Source: Pyrococcus furiosus DSM 3638 (GTDB taxonomy: Archaea; Methanobacteriota_B; Thermococci; Thermococcales; Thermococcaceae). From it: a DNA stretch of 64,000 nt. Positions 19,628-28,781 of this stretch are shown piece after piece (positions within the stretch are counted from its first letter, which is position 1; the number at the start of each line of letters is the position of its first letter). A program made the position numbers and the translations under genes. Under the pieces are notes generated by a model. It was given only the letters and a program-made list of their open reading frames with translations, ran no database searches and was not told where the DNA came from. The DNA lies in the NCBI RefSeq assembly GCF_000007305.1, contig NC_003413.1, forward strand, positions 310,001-374,000, written 5' to 3'.

Positions 19628-20157
19628 TTTAACGCCTCCATTAATGTTTTTATCCTCGCGGGAATTATTCCAATTGCCGTGCACGTTTCCAAGCTAATTT
19701 CTCTTCCATCAGTTATGTCTAAATGGTACTTCGAAATTTCAAAAACTTCTTTGGGCAATCCATGCCTACCGAGACCAATTATTAACATTAGGCTTTTTCC
19801 CCTTAGGGCCATCTCAGCGACTTCCCTACTACCAATAACTTTTTCTTTAGAGGGTTTTGAAGTAGTTGCTATAACTTCGCCAAATTGGGGTGGAAAACCT
19901 CTTTTTGGAAAATCTAGAAGGTGGAACTTGTTTGACTTTGCAAGCTCTAGGAGATACTTTCCCCCTTCTCCTATTGTGGTTGTGGAAGCTACTCTTTCAG
20001 CTACTTCTTTAGGATCATCCGAATCAAAGGGAAAACCAATAAGGGCTAAGTGGAATTCATAAGCGTAAGCAACTGGGGCAGCTCTAGCTATGGCTCTGAT
20101 ATGTGCCTCGTGAAGTTTTTTGGTATCGTATGTATTGTAGAGGCCAATCGTTAGCAT
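19612..20157 (-). CDS. DUF531-type, SPOUT-like archaeal protein
   Basis: 181 residues from the ATG at 20157 (MLTIGLYNTYDTKKLHEAHIRAIARA). A GTG at 20190 extends the frame, but a TATA-like TTTTAAACTT near 20178-20188 places transcription start close to 20157. The C-terminus (SLMLIIGLGRHGLPKEV, then ISLETCTAIGII) looks like the knot of SPOUT RNA methyltransferases. I think it is the archaeal DUF531 family, activity unknown. The stop lies inside the signal peptidase gene, so the two are an operon. Confidence 0.65.
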   Translation of the reverse strand: MLTIGLYNTYDTKKLHEAHIRAIARAAPVAYAYEFHLALIGFPFDSDDPKEVAERVASTTTIGEGGKYLLELAKSNKFHLLDFPKRGFPPQFGEVIATTSKPSKEKVIGSREVAEMALRGKSLMLIIGLGRHGLPKEVFEISKYHLDITDGREISLETCTAIGIIPARIKTLMEALKWKKP

Positions 20158-20224
20158 CAAATTTAGAAGGTCTGGAAAGTTTAAAAGCACTATCCTTTAA
20201 TACTATGAATGTAATTTTAATTAC

Positions 20225-21277
20225 ATGAAAGATGACATCGTTGAAAGTGTGGAAACTTTGGTTAGGAAAGGAATGATTGAAGAGGCAATTAAGATAGTTG
20301 AAAACTTGCAGGAGAACTTTGATAAAGTAATTGCTCTCTGTAAAATAGCTGAATTAACCAGGGACGAGAGTTTTCTCGAAGATGCGATTTACTTCTTAAA
20401 AAAGATCAAAGATCATGACAACAAAGCCATAGGGTATGGAGAAGTAGCTAAAGTTTATGCTCTTCTTGGATATGAAGAAGAGAGCCTAGAACTCTTTGAA
20501 GAAGCAGTTAAGTTAACAAAAAATCTGAATCCCGTGGATAAGGCAATAACTTTAACAATCTTGGCGAACAGATTAGCTTTAGCAGGTTTTGTAGACTTAT
20601 CTCTTGAGATGTTTCAGAATGCATTTGCTGAGATTATTGAACTTAATATTGAGTTAACGAAAAAGACAGACTTAATAATTCAATTGGCTGAAATATTGGA
20701 AGCCAGTGGAGATGCTTTGGACTCAGAAAATGCACTTAAGTTCTATGAAATGGCTCAAGACATATATAAAAACCTGAAACTGGGCCAAAGGGAAGGGATC
20801 ATTGAGAAAAAGATTGAACTTACAAGAACTTTAATGCATACAAGCTATCCAGACATTAGGAAGCTTGCGTACGAAGGGAGGTTTATTCAAGCTTTACACG
20901 AAATAGAGAAAAGATTTGGTGGAAATAATGTAATTCCCCTTTTGGAGTTGACAGCGTGGGCATATAAGACCAATGTATTTGAAAGATTAAAGCTAAAAGA
21001 AATTACAATGGAGAAGTTATCAGCAAGTAAACTCTCTGATGAAGAAAAATTTAAGGTAGTTCAGCTTTTACTTGAAATCGATGATACTTTAAAGGCCTAC
21101 GAGATAGCAATAACCTTAGAGTCTCAAGAGTTAAGGGAAAAAGCTTTAGTCCTTATTGGCCTAAAGATGATTGATGAAGGAGAAGTAAGGTTTGTGGAAG
21201 AGAAAATTTTTCCATTACTCAGCGATGAGAAGAGAGAAGAATTTATTAATTTCCTCAAAAATCTACCCATAGCATGA
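20225..21277 (+). CDS. helical-repeat (TPR-like) protein
   Basis: 350 residues of paired amphipathic helices with TPR-like spacing, for example GMIEEAIKIVENLQENFDKVIALCKIAEL, then AIGYGEVAKVYALLGYEEESLELFEEAVKL and LANRLALAGFVDLSLEMFQNAF. There are no catalytic motifs, so a scaffold role is likely. The start is an ATG just after AT-rich promoter sequence shared with the divergent gene at 20157, so the mRNA may be leaderless. The stop overlaps the transporter start by 4 bp. Confidence 0.7.
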   Translation: MKDDIVESVETLVRKGMIEEAIKIVENLQENFDKVIALCKIAELTRDESFLEDAIYFLKKIKDHDNKAIGYGEVAKVYALLGYEEESLELFEEAVKLTKNLNPVDKAITLTILANRLALAGFVDLSLEMFQNAFAEIIELNIELTKKTDLIIQLAEILEASGDALDSENALKFYEMAQDIYKNLKLGQREGIIEKKIELTRTLMHTSYPDIRKLAYEGRFIQALHEIEKRFGGNNVIPLLELTAWAYKTNVFERLKLKEITMEKLSASKLSDEEKFKVVQLLLEIDDTLKAYEIAITLESQELREKALVLIGLKMIDEGEVRFVEEKIFPLLSDEKREEFINFLKNLPIA

Positions 21278-22116
21278 ACGAAAGAAGAAAGGCAGAGCTG
21301 GTCCTTCTAGGGGCCACCTTTATCTGGGGATCAACCTTTCCGGTTATGAAGATAGGGGTAGAAGACTTTCCCCCGATTACTTTCATAGCCCTTAGATTTG
21401 GCATCGCCTCTTTTGTTCTCTTTTTAGCCCTAAGGAAGCACATTAGAAAAGATGCTCTCTTTCCAGGGTTAATTCTTGGTTTCACGCTTTTTCTTGGTCA
21501 CGGCTTTCAAATTGTTGGATTGAAGTACACAACACCCTCCAACTCCGCATTTATTACTTCCCTTTATGTTGTCTTCACGCCTTTCATAGCGTTCTTATTC
21601 TTCCGTAAGGGGCTTAAGATGTTTGACGCTTTTTCCCTGTCTTTGGCCGTTATTGGGCTTTACCTAATATCGAATGCAGAGTTGAGATTGAATTATGGTG
21701 ATGCATTGACAGTTGTCGCTGCCCTAAGCTTTGCATTCCAGATAGTTCTTGTAGAATACTTTGGAAACCTGGGAGTTGGACTTGCATTTTGGCAAATATT
21801 TTGGAATTTCATTCTCTCTACAGTTTATGCCGGGATTTTTGAGGGAATTTCTCTTCCAAGCGATCCAAAAGTTCTGGGTGGGATAATTTACACAGGAATA
21901 TTTGCCACGGCATTATCTTTTACGCTTCAGGTAAAATATCAGCCAAAGGTGGAGTCTTATAAGGCGGCAATTATCTACTCATCAGAACCAATTTTTGCCC
22001 ATCTCCTTGCTCTCGCATTTCTCAATGATAGGTTGCCTCCTAAAGGCTATCTAGGGGCGTTTTTAATTCTCTTAGCTGTGTGGTTGGAACTTTATCAGGA
22101 AAGGAAAAACTATTAA
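21274..22116 (+). CDS. EamA/DMT-family transporter
   Basis: 280 residues with about ten transmembrane helices and two EamA repeats. The first repeat shows LVLLGATFIWGSTFPVMKIGVEDFPPITFIALRF and GLKYTTPSNSAFITSLYVVFTP. The second ends YKAAIIYSSEPIFAHLLALAFLNDRLPPKGYLGAFLI. This is a drug/metabolite permease with unknown substrate. It is translationally coupled (ATGA) to the TPR-like protein. Confidence 0.88.
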   Translation: MNERRKAELVLLGATFIWGSTFPVMKIGVEDFPPITFIALRFGIASFVLFLALRKHIRKDALFPGLILGFTLFLGHGFQIVGLKYTTPSNSAFITSLYVVFTPFIAFLFFRKGLKMFDAFSLSLAVIGLYLISNAELRLNYGDALTVVAALSFAFQIVLVEYFGNLGVGLAFWQIFWNFILSTVYAGIFEGISLPSDPKVLGGIIYTGIFATALSFTLQVKYQPKVESYKAAIIYSSEPIFAHLLALAFLNDRLPPKGYLGAFLILLAVWLELYQERKNY

Positions 22117-22149
22117 ACTTTACTTTCAATTAATTTTGGTGATAACGTT

Positions 22150-24012
22150 ATGAGTTCAATCGAATGGAACGAAAAAACGTTTGCAAAGTTTGCATACTTG
22201 AGTGATCCCAGGACAAAGGGAGAATTGGTGGCCTATGTATTAACAAAGGCCAACCTAAAGGACAACAAATATGAAAACACAATTGTTATTGAGAACCTCA
22301 AGAACAATGCAAGAAGGTTTATTGAAAATGCCACAATGCCAAGAATTTCCCCCGATGGTAAAAAGATAGCTTTTATGAGGGCTAATGAAGAAAAGAAGGT
22401 AAGTGAGATATGGGTGGCAGATTTAGAAACTTTAAGTAGCAAGAAAATCCTTGAAGCTAAGAACATAAGATCTTTGGAATGGAACGAAGACTCAAGAAAA
22501 CTTCTCATTGTTGGCTTTAAGAGGAGGGAAGATGAAGACTTTATATTCGAGGATGATGTTCCAGCGTGGTTTGATGATCTTGGATTCTTTGATGGAGAGA
22601 AGACAACATTCTGGATTTTTGACACGGAGAGTGAAGAAGTTATAGAGGAGTTCGAAAAGCCGCGCTTTTCTTCAGGAATTTGGCATAGAGACAAAATTGT
22701 TGTGAATGTTCCCCATAGAGAGATAATCCCACAATACTTTAAGTTCTGGGACATCTATATCTGGGAAGACGGAAAAGAAGAAAAGATGTTTGAAAAAGTA
22801 TCGTTCTACGCAGTTGATTCGGATGGAGAAAGAATTTTGCTCTATGGAAAGCCCGAGAAGAAGTACATGAGCGAGCACAATAAGCTTTACATCTACGATG
22901 GGAAAGAAGTGATGGGCATTCTTGATGAAGTTGACAGAGGAGTTGGCCAAGCCAAGATAAAAGATGGGAAAGTGTACTTTACACTCTTTGAAGAGGGAAG
23001 CGTAAACCTATACATTTGGGATGGGGAAATTAAACCCATAGCCAAGGGAAGGCATTGGATAATGGGATTTGACGTTGATGAGATCGTTGTTTACCTTAAA
23101 GAGACGGCGACTAGATTAAGGGAGCTCTTTACCTGGGACGGTGAAGAGAAACAACTCACTGACTATAATGATCCAATCTTCGCTAAGCTGAAAACTTTCG
23201 AACCAGTTCACTTCCGTTATAAAAGCCTAGACTTAGAGATTGATGGTTGGTATATGAAGCCCGAGCTCAAGGAGGGAGAAAAAGCCCCCGTGATAGTATT
23301 TGTCCATGGTGGGCCCAAGGGAATGTACGGTTATTACTTCAAGTATGAAATGCAATTAATGGCGGCCAAGGGGTACTATATAGTTTACGTTAATCCCAGG
23401 GGGAGCAATGGATATAGTGAAGACTTTGCACTAAGAGTATTAACCAGAACTGGACTGGAGGACTTCCAAGATATATTAAACGGTATTGAGGAATTCCTGA
23501 AGCTTGAACCTCAGGCGGACAGGGAGAGAATTGGTATCACGGGAATAAGCTATGGAGGATACATGACAAACTGGGCGTTAACACAAAGTGATCTCTTCAA
23601 AGCTGGAATAAGTGAGAATGGGATAAGTTACTGGTTAACCAGCTATGCATTTTCGGACATTGGCTTGTGGTTCGATAAGGAGGTGATAGGGGAGAACCCA
23701 CTTGAGAATGAAAACTTCAGAAGGCTGAGTCCTCTCTTCTATGCGAAAAATGTTAAGGCCCCAATTTTATTAATTCACAGTCTAGAAGACTATCGCTGTC
23801 CCTTAGATCAAAGTTTGATGTTTTATCACGTGCTTAAGGATCTAGGAAAGGAAGCTTACATAGCTATATTCAAGAGGGGAGCTCATGGACACAGCATAAG
23901 AGGTCAGCCTAGGCATAGGATGAAGAGGTACAAGCTCTTTGTGGAGTTTTTTGAGAGAAAGCTGAAGAAGTACGAAGAAGGTTTTCCAATTGAAAAAATT
24001 TTAAAGGAGTAG
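22150..24012 (+). CDS. S9-family acylaminoacyl/prolyl-oligopeptidase-like peptidase
   Basis: 620 residues. The first 350 or so form a beta-propeller with repeated WxxD-like blades (ISPDGKKIAFMRANEEKKVSEIWVADLET, LEWNEDSRKLLIVG). The C-terminal alpha/beta-hydrolase carries the nucleophile GISYGGYM, the acid in HSLEDYRCP and the His in KRGAHGHS. Such enzymes remove N-terminal acyl-amino acids or short peptides from oligopeptides. GGTGATAACGTT precedes the ATG. It is followed directly by a C/D-box RNA on the other strand. Confidence 0.9.
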   Translation: MSSIEWNEKTFAKFAYLSDPRTKGELVAYVLTKANLKDNKYENTIVIENLKNNARRFIENATMPRISPDGKKIAFMRANEEKKVSEIWVADLETLSSKKILEAKNIRSLEWNEDSRKLLIVGFKRREDEDFIFEDDVPAWFDDLGFFDGEKTTFWIFDTESEEVIEEFEKPRFSSGIWHRDKIVVNVPHREIIPQYFKFWDIYIWEDGKEEKMFEKVSFYAVDSDGERILLYGKPEKKYMSEHNKLYIYDGKEVMGILDEVDRGVGQAKIKDGKVYFTLFEEGSVNLYIWDGEIKPIAKGRHWIMGFDVDEIVVYLKETATRLRELFTWDGEEKQLTDYNDPIFAKLKTFEPVHFRYKSLDLEIDGWYMKPELKEGEKAPVIVFVHGGPKGMYGYYFKYEMQLMAAKGYYIVYVNPRGSNGYSEDFALRVLTRTGLEDFQDILNGIEEFLKLEPQADRERIGITGISYGGYMTNWALTQSDLFKAGISENGISYWLTSYAFSDIGLWFDKEVIGENPLENENFRRLSPLFYAKNVKAPILLIHSLEDYRCPLDQSLMFYHVLKDLGKEAYIAIFKRGAHGHSIRGQPRHRMKRYKLFVEFFERKLKKYEEGFPIEKILKE

Positions 24013-24068
24013 CTCAGCGCGCGCTACAGTCATCATGGGTCAGATAGGGATAGAGCTCATCATTGCTC
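24010..24068 (-). ncRNA. C/D-box guide sRNA
   Basis: The minus strand has textbook boxes: C ATGATGA (24057-24063), D' CTGA (24040-24043), C' ATGATGA (24030-24036) and D CTGA (24014-24017). Guide stretches of about 12-13 nt lie before each D box (GCTCTATCCCTAT before D' and CTGTAGCGCGCG before D). Short complementary flanks (GAGC and GCTC) can pair. Such RNAs direct 2'-O-methylation of rRNA or tRNA with L7Ae, Nop5 and fibrillarin. The TGA stop of the glyoxylate reductase gene lies inside the C box, so the RNA may be processed from that mRNA. Confidence 0.88.
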
Positions 24069-25070
24069 ATTGAACCCTGGTTTTCTTATTTTTATAACTT
24101 CTTTGTTCACTAGGGTTGGTGGAATTTCTCCTCTCTTGAAAGCTATTAGATTCCTTGCTACGAGTTCTGCCATAGCCTCTCTTGCCTCAAATGTTGCACT
24201 TCCTATGTGTGGAGTTAAAACTACGTTATCTAAGGAGAACAGCTCTTCGTTATAGTATGGTTCCTCCTCAAACACATCCAATCCTGCCCCAGCTATCCAA
24301 CCTTCCTTTAATGCCTTGATTAGGGCCTTTGTATCAACAACTTTACCTCTAGCTATGTTAACGAGTATTGCTGTTGGCTTCATTAGCTTTAGCCTTTCTT
24401 CGTTTATCATGTACATAGTTTCCTTTGTTAGGGGAACCGCTAGGATTACAAAATCACTCTCTTTAAGTACCTCTTCTAGGGGTCTATACTCTGCCCCAAG
24501 CTCTTTCTCTGCCTGGGACTTCCTTGTTCTTGAATAGTAGAGAATTCTCATATTGAATCCTTTGGCTCTTCTAGCTATTGCTTGGCCAATTCTTCCAAAA
24601 CCTACAATTCCTATAGTTTTTCCATAGAGCTCATATCCCAGGAACCATTTGGGATGCCAAGCTATCCCTTTTCTCTTCCATTCTCCACTTCTAACAAACT
24701 TGTCTCCCTTCACTACATGCCTAGCTGTGGCCAATAGAAGGGCAAAAGCGTGATCTGCTGTAGCGTTGGTTAGAACGTCGGGAGTGTTGGTGACGTATAT
24801 ACCTCTTCTTGTCGCTTCCTCAACGTCAATGTTGTCGTATCCGACAGCGTAGTTAGCTACTATTCTTAATCGGGGAGCATTCTCAAAAACCTCTTGGTCA
24901 ATTCTCTCACTTAGCATCGTTACTAGAGCATCAACATCCTTTACTTTTTCTAACAGCTTTTCCCTGGGAATTTCTCTTTCCTCTTCCCACACTTCAACTT
25001 CAAATTCCTCTTCTAGCATATTTATTCCGTTTTCGGGGATGGCTCTCGTTATGAATACCTTGGGTTTCAT
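24060..25070 (-). CDS. gyaR: glyoxylate/hydroxypyruvate reductase (D-2-hydroxyacid dehydrogenase)
   Basis: NAD(P)H-dependent reduction of glyoxylate to glycolate. 336 residues from the ATG at 25070 ([15 protein letters not shown]), chosen for the GGTGG site upstream rather than the frame start at 25082. The dinucleotide loop is [16 protein letters not shown]. The catalytic residues are Arg in NIARGKVVD, Glu in the DVFEEEP region and His in LTPHIGSAT. Length is normal. The gene's stop codon is inside the C box of the sRNA downstream. Confidence 0.93.
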   Translation of the reverse strand: MKPKVFITRAIPENGINMLEEEFEVEVWEEEREIPREKLLEKVKDVDALVTMLSERIDQEVFENAPRLRIVANYAVGYDNIDVEEATRRGIYVTNTPDVLTNATADHAFALLLATARHVVKGDKFVRSGEWKRKGIAWHPKWFLGYELYGKTIGIVGFGRIGQAIARRAKGFNMRILYYSRTRKSQAEKELGAEYRPLEEVLKESDFVILAVPLTKETMYMINEERLKLMKPTAILVNIARGKVVDTKALIKALKEGWIAGAGLDVFEEEPYYNEELFSLDNVVLTPHIGSATFEAREAMAELVARNLIAFKRGEIPPTLVNKEVIKIRKPGFNEQ

Positions 25071-25117
25071 TTTAACCACCAAAAGAATTATTAGAATTGA
25101 GTTTTAAAGGTATAAGG

Positions 25118-26095
25118 ATGATAAAGGATTTATTCTATGTAAGGGATGCACTAAACAGGGGAGACTTTGAGAATGCTGTAAAGATCGCAGAAAAAATAAA
25201 GGATAGCTATTGGAGATCTTATGCTTTTAAGTGGATTGCCCAGGAAATTGTTAAAATAAATTCCGAAAGAGCTAGGAAAATTGCCTCTCAGATTTTGATT
25301 TCTTCTTTGAGGAATGATACCCTACTCTACCTTTCATACGAACTTGCTAATGAGGAGAAATTTAAGGAGGCTATAGAAACAGCAAAGTTGATTGAGGACA
25401 AATATTCGAGAAAGAAAGCTCTTAGAAAAATAACTAATGCTTTGGCAAATACCTTAAAAAAGAAAAACGTTACAGAGGTAAAATTGGGAGAATTAAGCCT
25501 GAGTGAAGAAGATGTTGAACTTCTCAAACCTCTGCCTCCAGGAATTAAATATGAGAACGGCAAATTCTTAATCGATGCTGAAATAGTTAAAGGAGTTGGA
25601 GAATTGAGAAACGAAGTAGTTGAGGTAACGGAAACTAAACTTGAAGTTAAAGATGTAAGAGAAAGCCTTCAGGAGGACTTTTTGGACTTAACTAATCTTT
25701 CAGAACCATTTAAATCAGCATTTTTGGAAAAATTGGGCTTAGAATATTTAGAGAATGGCAATTTGGAAGAAGCAGAAAGTATTATGAAAAAAATAAAGCG
25801 AGGAGGAACACTTCCAAGATTACTATTCTTTCTTGGGAGAAATGATGATGTAAAAACTGTTGTACGGCCAATTGATAAGGTACTCCTTGCCTATAGGATT
25901 GCAGTAACTTATAGCAATGAAGAAGCTCTGAAGCTTATTCTGGAGATATTTAGACAAGAAGAAAAACTAAAGGATGTGTTAAGATTTCTATCATTTGAGC
26001 TTCTTGAAGAAGGGAAAAGAAGAAATAATAAAAGGATTCTAGAGCTTTCGAGGAAACTTTTTGAGATCAGCGCCAAAGTTCAAGCTTCTCAATGA
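25118..26095 (+). CDS. helical-repeat protein of unknown function
   Basis: 325 residues from the ATG at 25118; the frame extends to a TTG at 25097 with no better signal. The N-terminus (VRDALNRGDFENAVKIAEKIKDSYWRSYAFKWIAQEI) resembles the helical pairs of the gene at 20225. A central segment (VTEVKLGELSLSEEDVELLKPLPPGIKYENG) is not repetitive. The C-terminus returns to helix pairs. No motif suggests catalysis. It overlaps the convergent CBS gene by 29 bp. A TATA-like TTTTAAAGG about 15 bp upstream hints at a leaderless mRNA. Confidence 0.65.
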   Translation: MIKDLFYVRDALNRGDFENAVKIAEKIKDSYWRSYAFKWIAQEIVKINSERARKIASQILISSLRNDTLLYLSYELANEEKFKEAIETAKLIEDKYSRKKALRKITNALANTLKKKNVTEVKLGELSLSEEDVELLKPLPPGIKYENGKFLIDAEIVKGVGELRNEVVEVTETKLEVKDVRESLQEDFLDLTNLSEPFKSAFLEKLGLEYLENGNLEEAESIMKKIKRGGTLPRLLFFLGRNDDVKTVVRPIDKVLLAYRIAVTYSNEEALKLILEIFRQEEKLKDVLRFLSFELLEEGKRRNNKRILELSRKLFEISAKVQASQ

Positions 26096-27245
26096 ACCGC
26101 TTTGCATATCTTATATCTCTTTCTAGCTCTGCCTTCTGGAGGAGCTGTCTTTCTATAGCTCTTAATGCGTCGTGAACTGCCTGAATTGCTCCCCAAGTCT
26201 CTCCTGTTGCAACGTACACCCCCCTGTCTGTGACCACTCTCATTCTTGCCTGATATAGGTGAACTCCTCTGAACTTTTCGTTGAATCTTCTTATGTATAA
26301 GTATATTATTCCTTCATTTCCTAGCAGGTCTGAATAACCATCCACGAACTTCTTAATGTCGTTTATTATTCTCTCTCTTGTAAAGTCGCTTAATGCAGCG
26401 GCGTCTCCTCCGAGCTGTAAGTAGAACTTTGCCTCCTTTTCAACCATTCTGGAGATTGGAAGCAGTAGATCCTTAACTGTTAATATTCCAACGACTTTGT
26501 TGTTTTCGTCAACTACAACTAATCCATCTATATTGTTGTCCTTCATAGTAGCGACAGCTTCCCTTATGGTTGCATCTGGAAGAATTGTTATAACTCCTCT
26601 TATCATTGCCTCTCTGAGCTTCATGCTGAAGGGAGGTATCTTTTCTCCTGCAAGCTCCCCAGCTTGCGCTCTAAATCTAGGCTTGATGAACCTTATTATT
26701 AGGTCGTGAAGTGTTACTAGCCCCTCTAATTTTCCTTCTTCGTCCACAACAGGGATTCTTGAGATACCATGATCTCTCATTGTGGCTAATGCCTTTGCAA
26801 CTGTATCGTCTGGAGTTAGAGTAATCACGTCTTTTGTCATAAACTCTTCTACTTTTCTCTTTCCAAATTCTTCAGCAACAACTCTCTCCAACAGTGCTAA
26901 ATCACTAATAACTCCTATTATTTCGGCTTTATTTTCTCCAACTGGGAGTGATCTTAAATCTGTCTCGAGCATTAACTTTGCTGCGTGGCTTAGGTCATCA
27001 GTAGGCTTAACAACGGGAGCTGGCTTATACACATCTCTAACCTTTGCTTTAGTTGGATCCCACTTTAAGTGAGACTTTATAATTAAATCCTGAGTGAGAA
27101 CTCCTTTGTAAACATTCCCATCAAACACGAGAATTAGATCGGGATCTTCCTTCTCAAATATTCCAATTGCCTCAGAAAGTGGGGCATTTATATCAATTTT
27201 TGCATACTTATCTGTAATAACTTCTTGGACTTGTATTCCTACCAT
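26067..27245 (-). CDS. protein with four CBS domains (IMPDH-related)
   Basis: 392 residues from the ATG at 27245 (MVGIQVQEVITDKYAKID), which has GGAGGTGG about 7 nt upstream; the frame to 27290 is not needed. Two pairs of CBS domains are visible: VQEVITD...LVFDGNVYKGVLTQDLI, VRDVYKPAPVV...IGVISDLALL, VEEFMTKDVITLTPDD...ISRIPVVDEEGKLEGLVTL and REAMIRGVITILPDA...DGLVVVDENNKVVGILTVKDLL. The C-terminal ~120 residues (RRFNEKFRGVHLYQARMRVVTDRG) are a separate domain. CBS pairs usually sense adenosyl nucleotides. Older annotation called such proteins IMP dehydrogenase homologues, but no IMPDH catalytic domain is present. Confidence 0.88.
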   Translation of the reverse strand: MVGIQVQEVITDKYAKIDINAPLSEAIGIFEKEDPDLILVFDGNVYKGVLTQDLIIKSHLKWDPTKAKVRDVYKPAPVVKPTDDLSHAAKLMLETDLRSLPVGENKAEIIGVISDLALLERVVAEEFGKRKVEEFMTKDVITLTPDDTVAKALATMRDHGISRIPVVDEEGKLEGLVTLHDLIIRFIKPRFRAQAGELAGEKIPPFSMKLREAMIRGVITILPDATIREAVATMKDNNIDGLVVVDENNKVVGILTVKDLLLPISRMVEKEAKFYLQLGGDAAALSDFTRERIINDIKKFVDGYSDLLGNEGIIYLYIRRFNEKFRGVHLYQARMRVVTDRGVYVATGETWGAIQAVHDALRAIERQLLQKAELERDIRYAKRFIEKLELWR

Positions 27246-27345
27246 TTTCAACCACCTCCATTTCAATATTAATTTTTGTTTTTCTTCCATTTAAACCTAT
27301 TGACTCCAGAGATAATTTAGTAAACTTTGGTTAATAAAAGTTTCG

Positions 27346-27762
27346 CTAGACTATGTCCCTACCGGTAGTTGTCATCACAAGCTTCCCATGCTTAACCCCT
27401 TTTAAGCTCAAAAGCCTGTCAGCGATTTTCTTAATTTTTTTGGCTCTTCCCTTAACTACTATGACTTCCAAACAATTATGTTCATCCATGTGAACGTGTA
27501 AACTTGAAACTATTTCGTTAAGATATTCATGTTGCAAGTCAAGAAGTTCTCTAACGACGTCAGCTTCGTCGTGGTTATACACTATAGTTATTGTTCCAGC
27601 AACTTCTTCATCTCCAAGTTGCCATTCATGCCTCACGACCATATCCCTTATCAAATCCCTGATAGCTTCACTTCTATTCGTGTATCCCATTTCCTCTATT
27701 ATACCATCAAACTTTTCGAGCAATTCCTTTGGGATAGAAACCCCAAACCTTACAATTCCCAT
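27346..27762 (-). CDS. nikR: NikR-type metal-responsive regulator
   Basis: 138 residues. The N-terminal ribbon-helix-helix ([40 protein letters not shown]) binds DNA. The C-terminal ACT-like domain has the nickel ligands His in YNHDEAD and the [12 protein letters not shown] cluster. It is expected to repress nickel-uptake genes when nickel is abundant. It stands alone between the CBS protein and tRNA-Leu; a target operon is not visible here. Confidence 0.9.
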   Translation of the reverse strand: MGIVRFGVSIPKELLEKFDGIIEEMGYTNRSEAIRDLIRDMVVRHEWQLGDEEVAGTITIVYNHDEADVVRELLDLQHEYLNEIVSSLHVHMDEHNCLEVIVVKGRAKKIKKIADRLLSLKGVKHGKLVMTTTGRDIV

Positions 27763-27811
27763 TTATGCCACCTAGAAAAGATGAGCTATTAAGAGATAAA
27801 AACGTTAAGTT

Positions 27812-27898
27812 GGTGCGGGGGCGGGGATTTGAACCCCGGAACCCCTACGGGAGGGGATCTTGAGTCCCCCGCCTTTGACCAGGCTCGGCAACCCCCGC
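27812..27898 (-). tRNA. tRNA-Leu (CAA)
   Basis: Class II tRNA with acceptor GCGGGGG/CCCCCGC, anticodon loop CTCAAGA (CAA, reading UUG), long variable arm (about TCCCGTAGGGG) and T arm CGGGG-TTCAAAT-CCCCG. CCA is encoded at 27812-27814. Confidence 0.95.
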
Positions 27899-27962
27899 AC
27901 TCCAAGTGGTAAATAAAAGTGATAGGTTTTAAAATCTTATGGTTAGAAGAAATTCAAGAAAA

Positions 27963-28038
27963 TGGTAGCCCCGCGGGGATTCGAACCCCGGTCGCGGGAT
28001 CCAGAGTCCCGCATGCTTGGCCGCTACACCACGGGGCT
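27963..28038 (-). tRNA. tRNA-Gln (CUG)
   Basis: Acceptor AGCCCCG/CGGGGCT, anticodon loop CTCTGGA (CTG) between GCGGGA and TCCCGC, T arm CGGGG-TTCGAAT-CCCCG. CCA is encoded at 27963-27965. Confidence 0.95.
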
Positions 28039-28237
28039 ACTTCCGAATTTTACTCTTATAAACCAATTTTTAAGCTTTATGGTTTTTCAAAAAGTTTTGG
28101 AAAACATTCCAAGGTCAAAAAAGGCAAAAAGCTCTTCCAATCCAGAGGATCTATGTTAGATGTTTGTCAATTAAAACATTACAAAACCTTAATATAGTTT
28201 AAATCATATCTCCTTTAACATTTGGAGATGAGTTAAA

Positions 28238-28678
28238 GTGACAAGTCAAAAAGCTGAATTAAGTTCATCCACTGTGCTTGGGAATGAGAGGCGAATGATG
28301 ATAATTGAGTATCTAATGAAGAGTGATACAAAAACCGCAAAAATATCTGATTTAGTTGATTATATCTGTCAAAAAGAAGGAAATGAAAGTAAAAGGCACC
28401 GCAAGAGTGTGTATGTAAGCTTAATTCAAACCCATATTCCAAGACTTAAAAGGGAAGGGTTCATAACTACTGAGAGAGATGAAATTTACCTCAAGAATGT
28501 TCCTAGTGACGTTGAAAAGTACATATCCTCAGAAGAAGTTATTTTATGGCCTCACATATATGTAACGGTTTCTTTTCTGTTCCTTCTAGCATCTCTAGTT
28601 TTAAATAATGGGTTGGGGGTTGTAATGTCTCTTGTTCTTCTTGGTCTAGCCATATTCCAATGGGTCACAAAAAAGTAA
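28238..28678 (+). CDS. membrane-anchored winged-helix regulator of the secretion operon
   Basis: 146 residues from a GTG at 28238 with GGAGATGAG upstream. A winged-helix region (VLGNERRMMIIEYLMKS, KISDLVDYICQKE, HRKSVYVSLIQTHIPRLKREGFI) is followed by two C-terminal hydrophobic helices (IYVTVSFLFLLASLVL and GVVMSLVLLGLAIFQWV). This matches small archaeal DNA-binding proteins tied to the membrane. It lies 100 bp upstream of the TasA-like genes on the same strand, so it is a natural candidate for their regulator. Confidence 0.75.
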   Translation: MTSQKAELSSSTVLGNERRMMIIEYLMKSDTKTAKISDLVDYICQKEGNESKRHRKSVYVSLIQTHIPRLKREGFITTERDEIYLKNVPSDVEKYISSEEVILWPHIYVTVSFLFLLASLVLNNGLGVVMSLVLLGLAIFQWVTKK

Positions 28679-28705
28679 GCATCTATTACTTCAAGAAACT
28701 TGCAA

Positions 28706-28718
28706 TTACCTATATACC
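28706..28718 (+). promoter_or_regulatory. possible TATA box for the TasA-like operon
   Basis: TACCTATATACC lies about 65 bp upstream of the first TasA-like start, in an otherwise featureless 100-bp gap after the regulator gene. It suits a separate promoter for the secreted proteins. Confidence 0.4.
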
Positions 28719-28781
28719 TGGAGGCTTCTACTCACTATTAGGTCTCAACACTGAGGCCTAAAAAGTTTGGAGATGGAAAAA

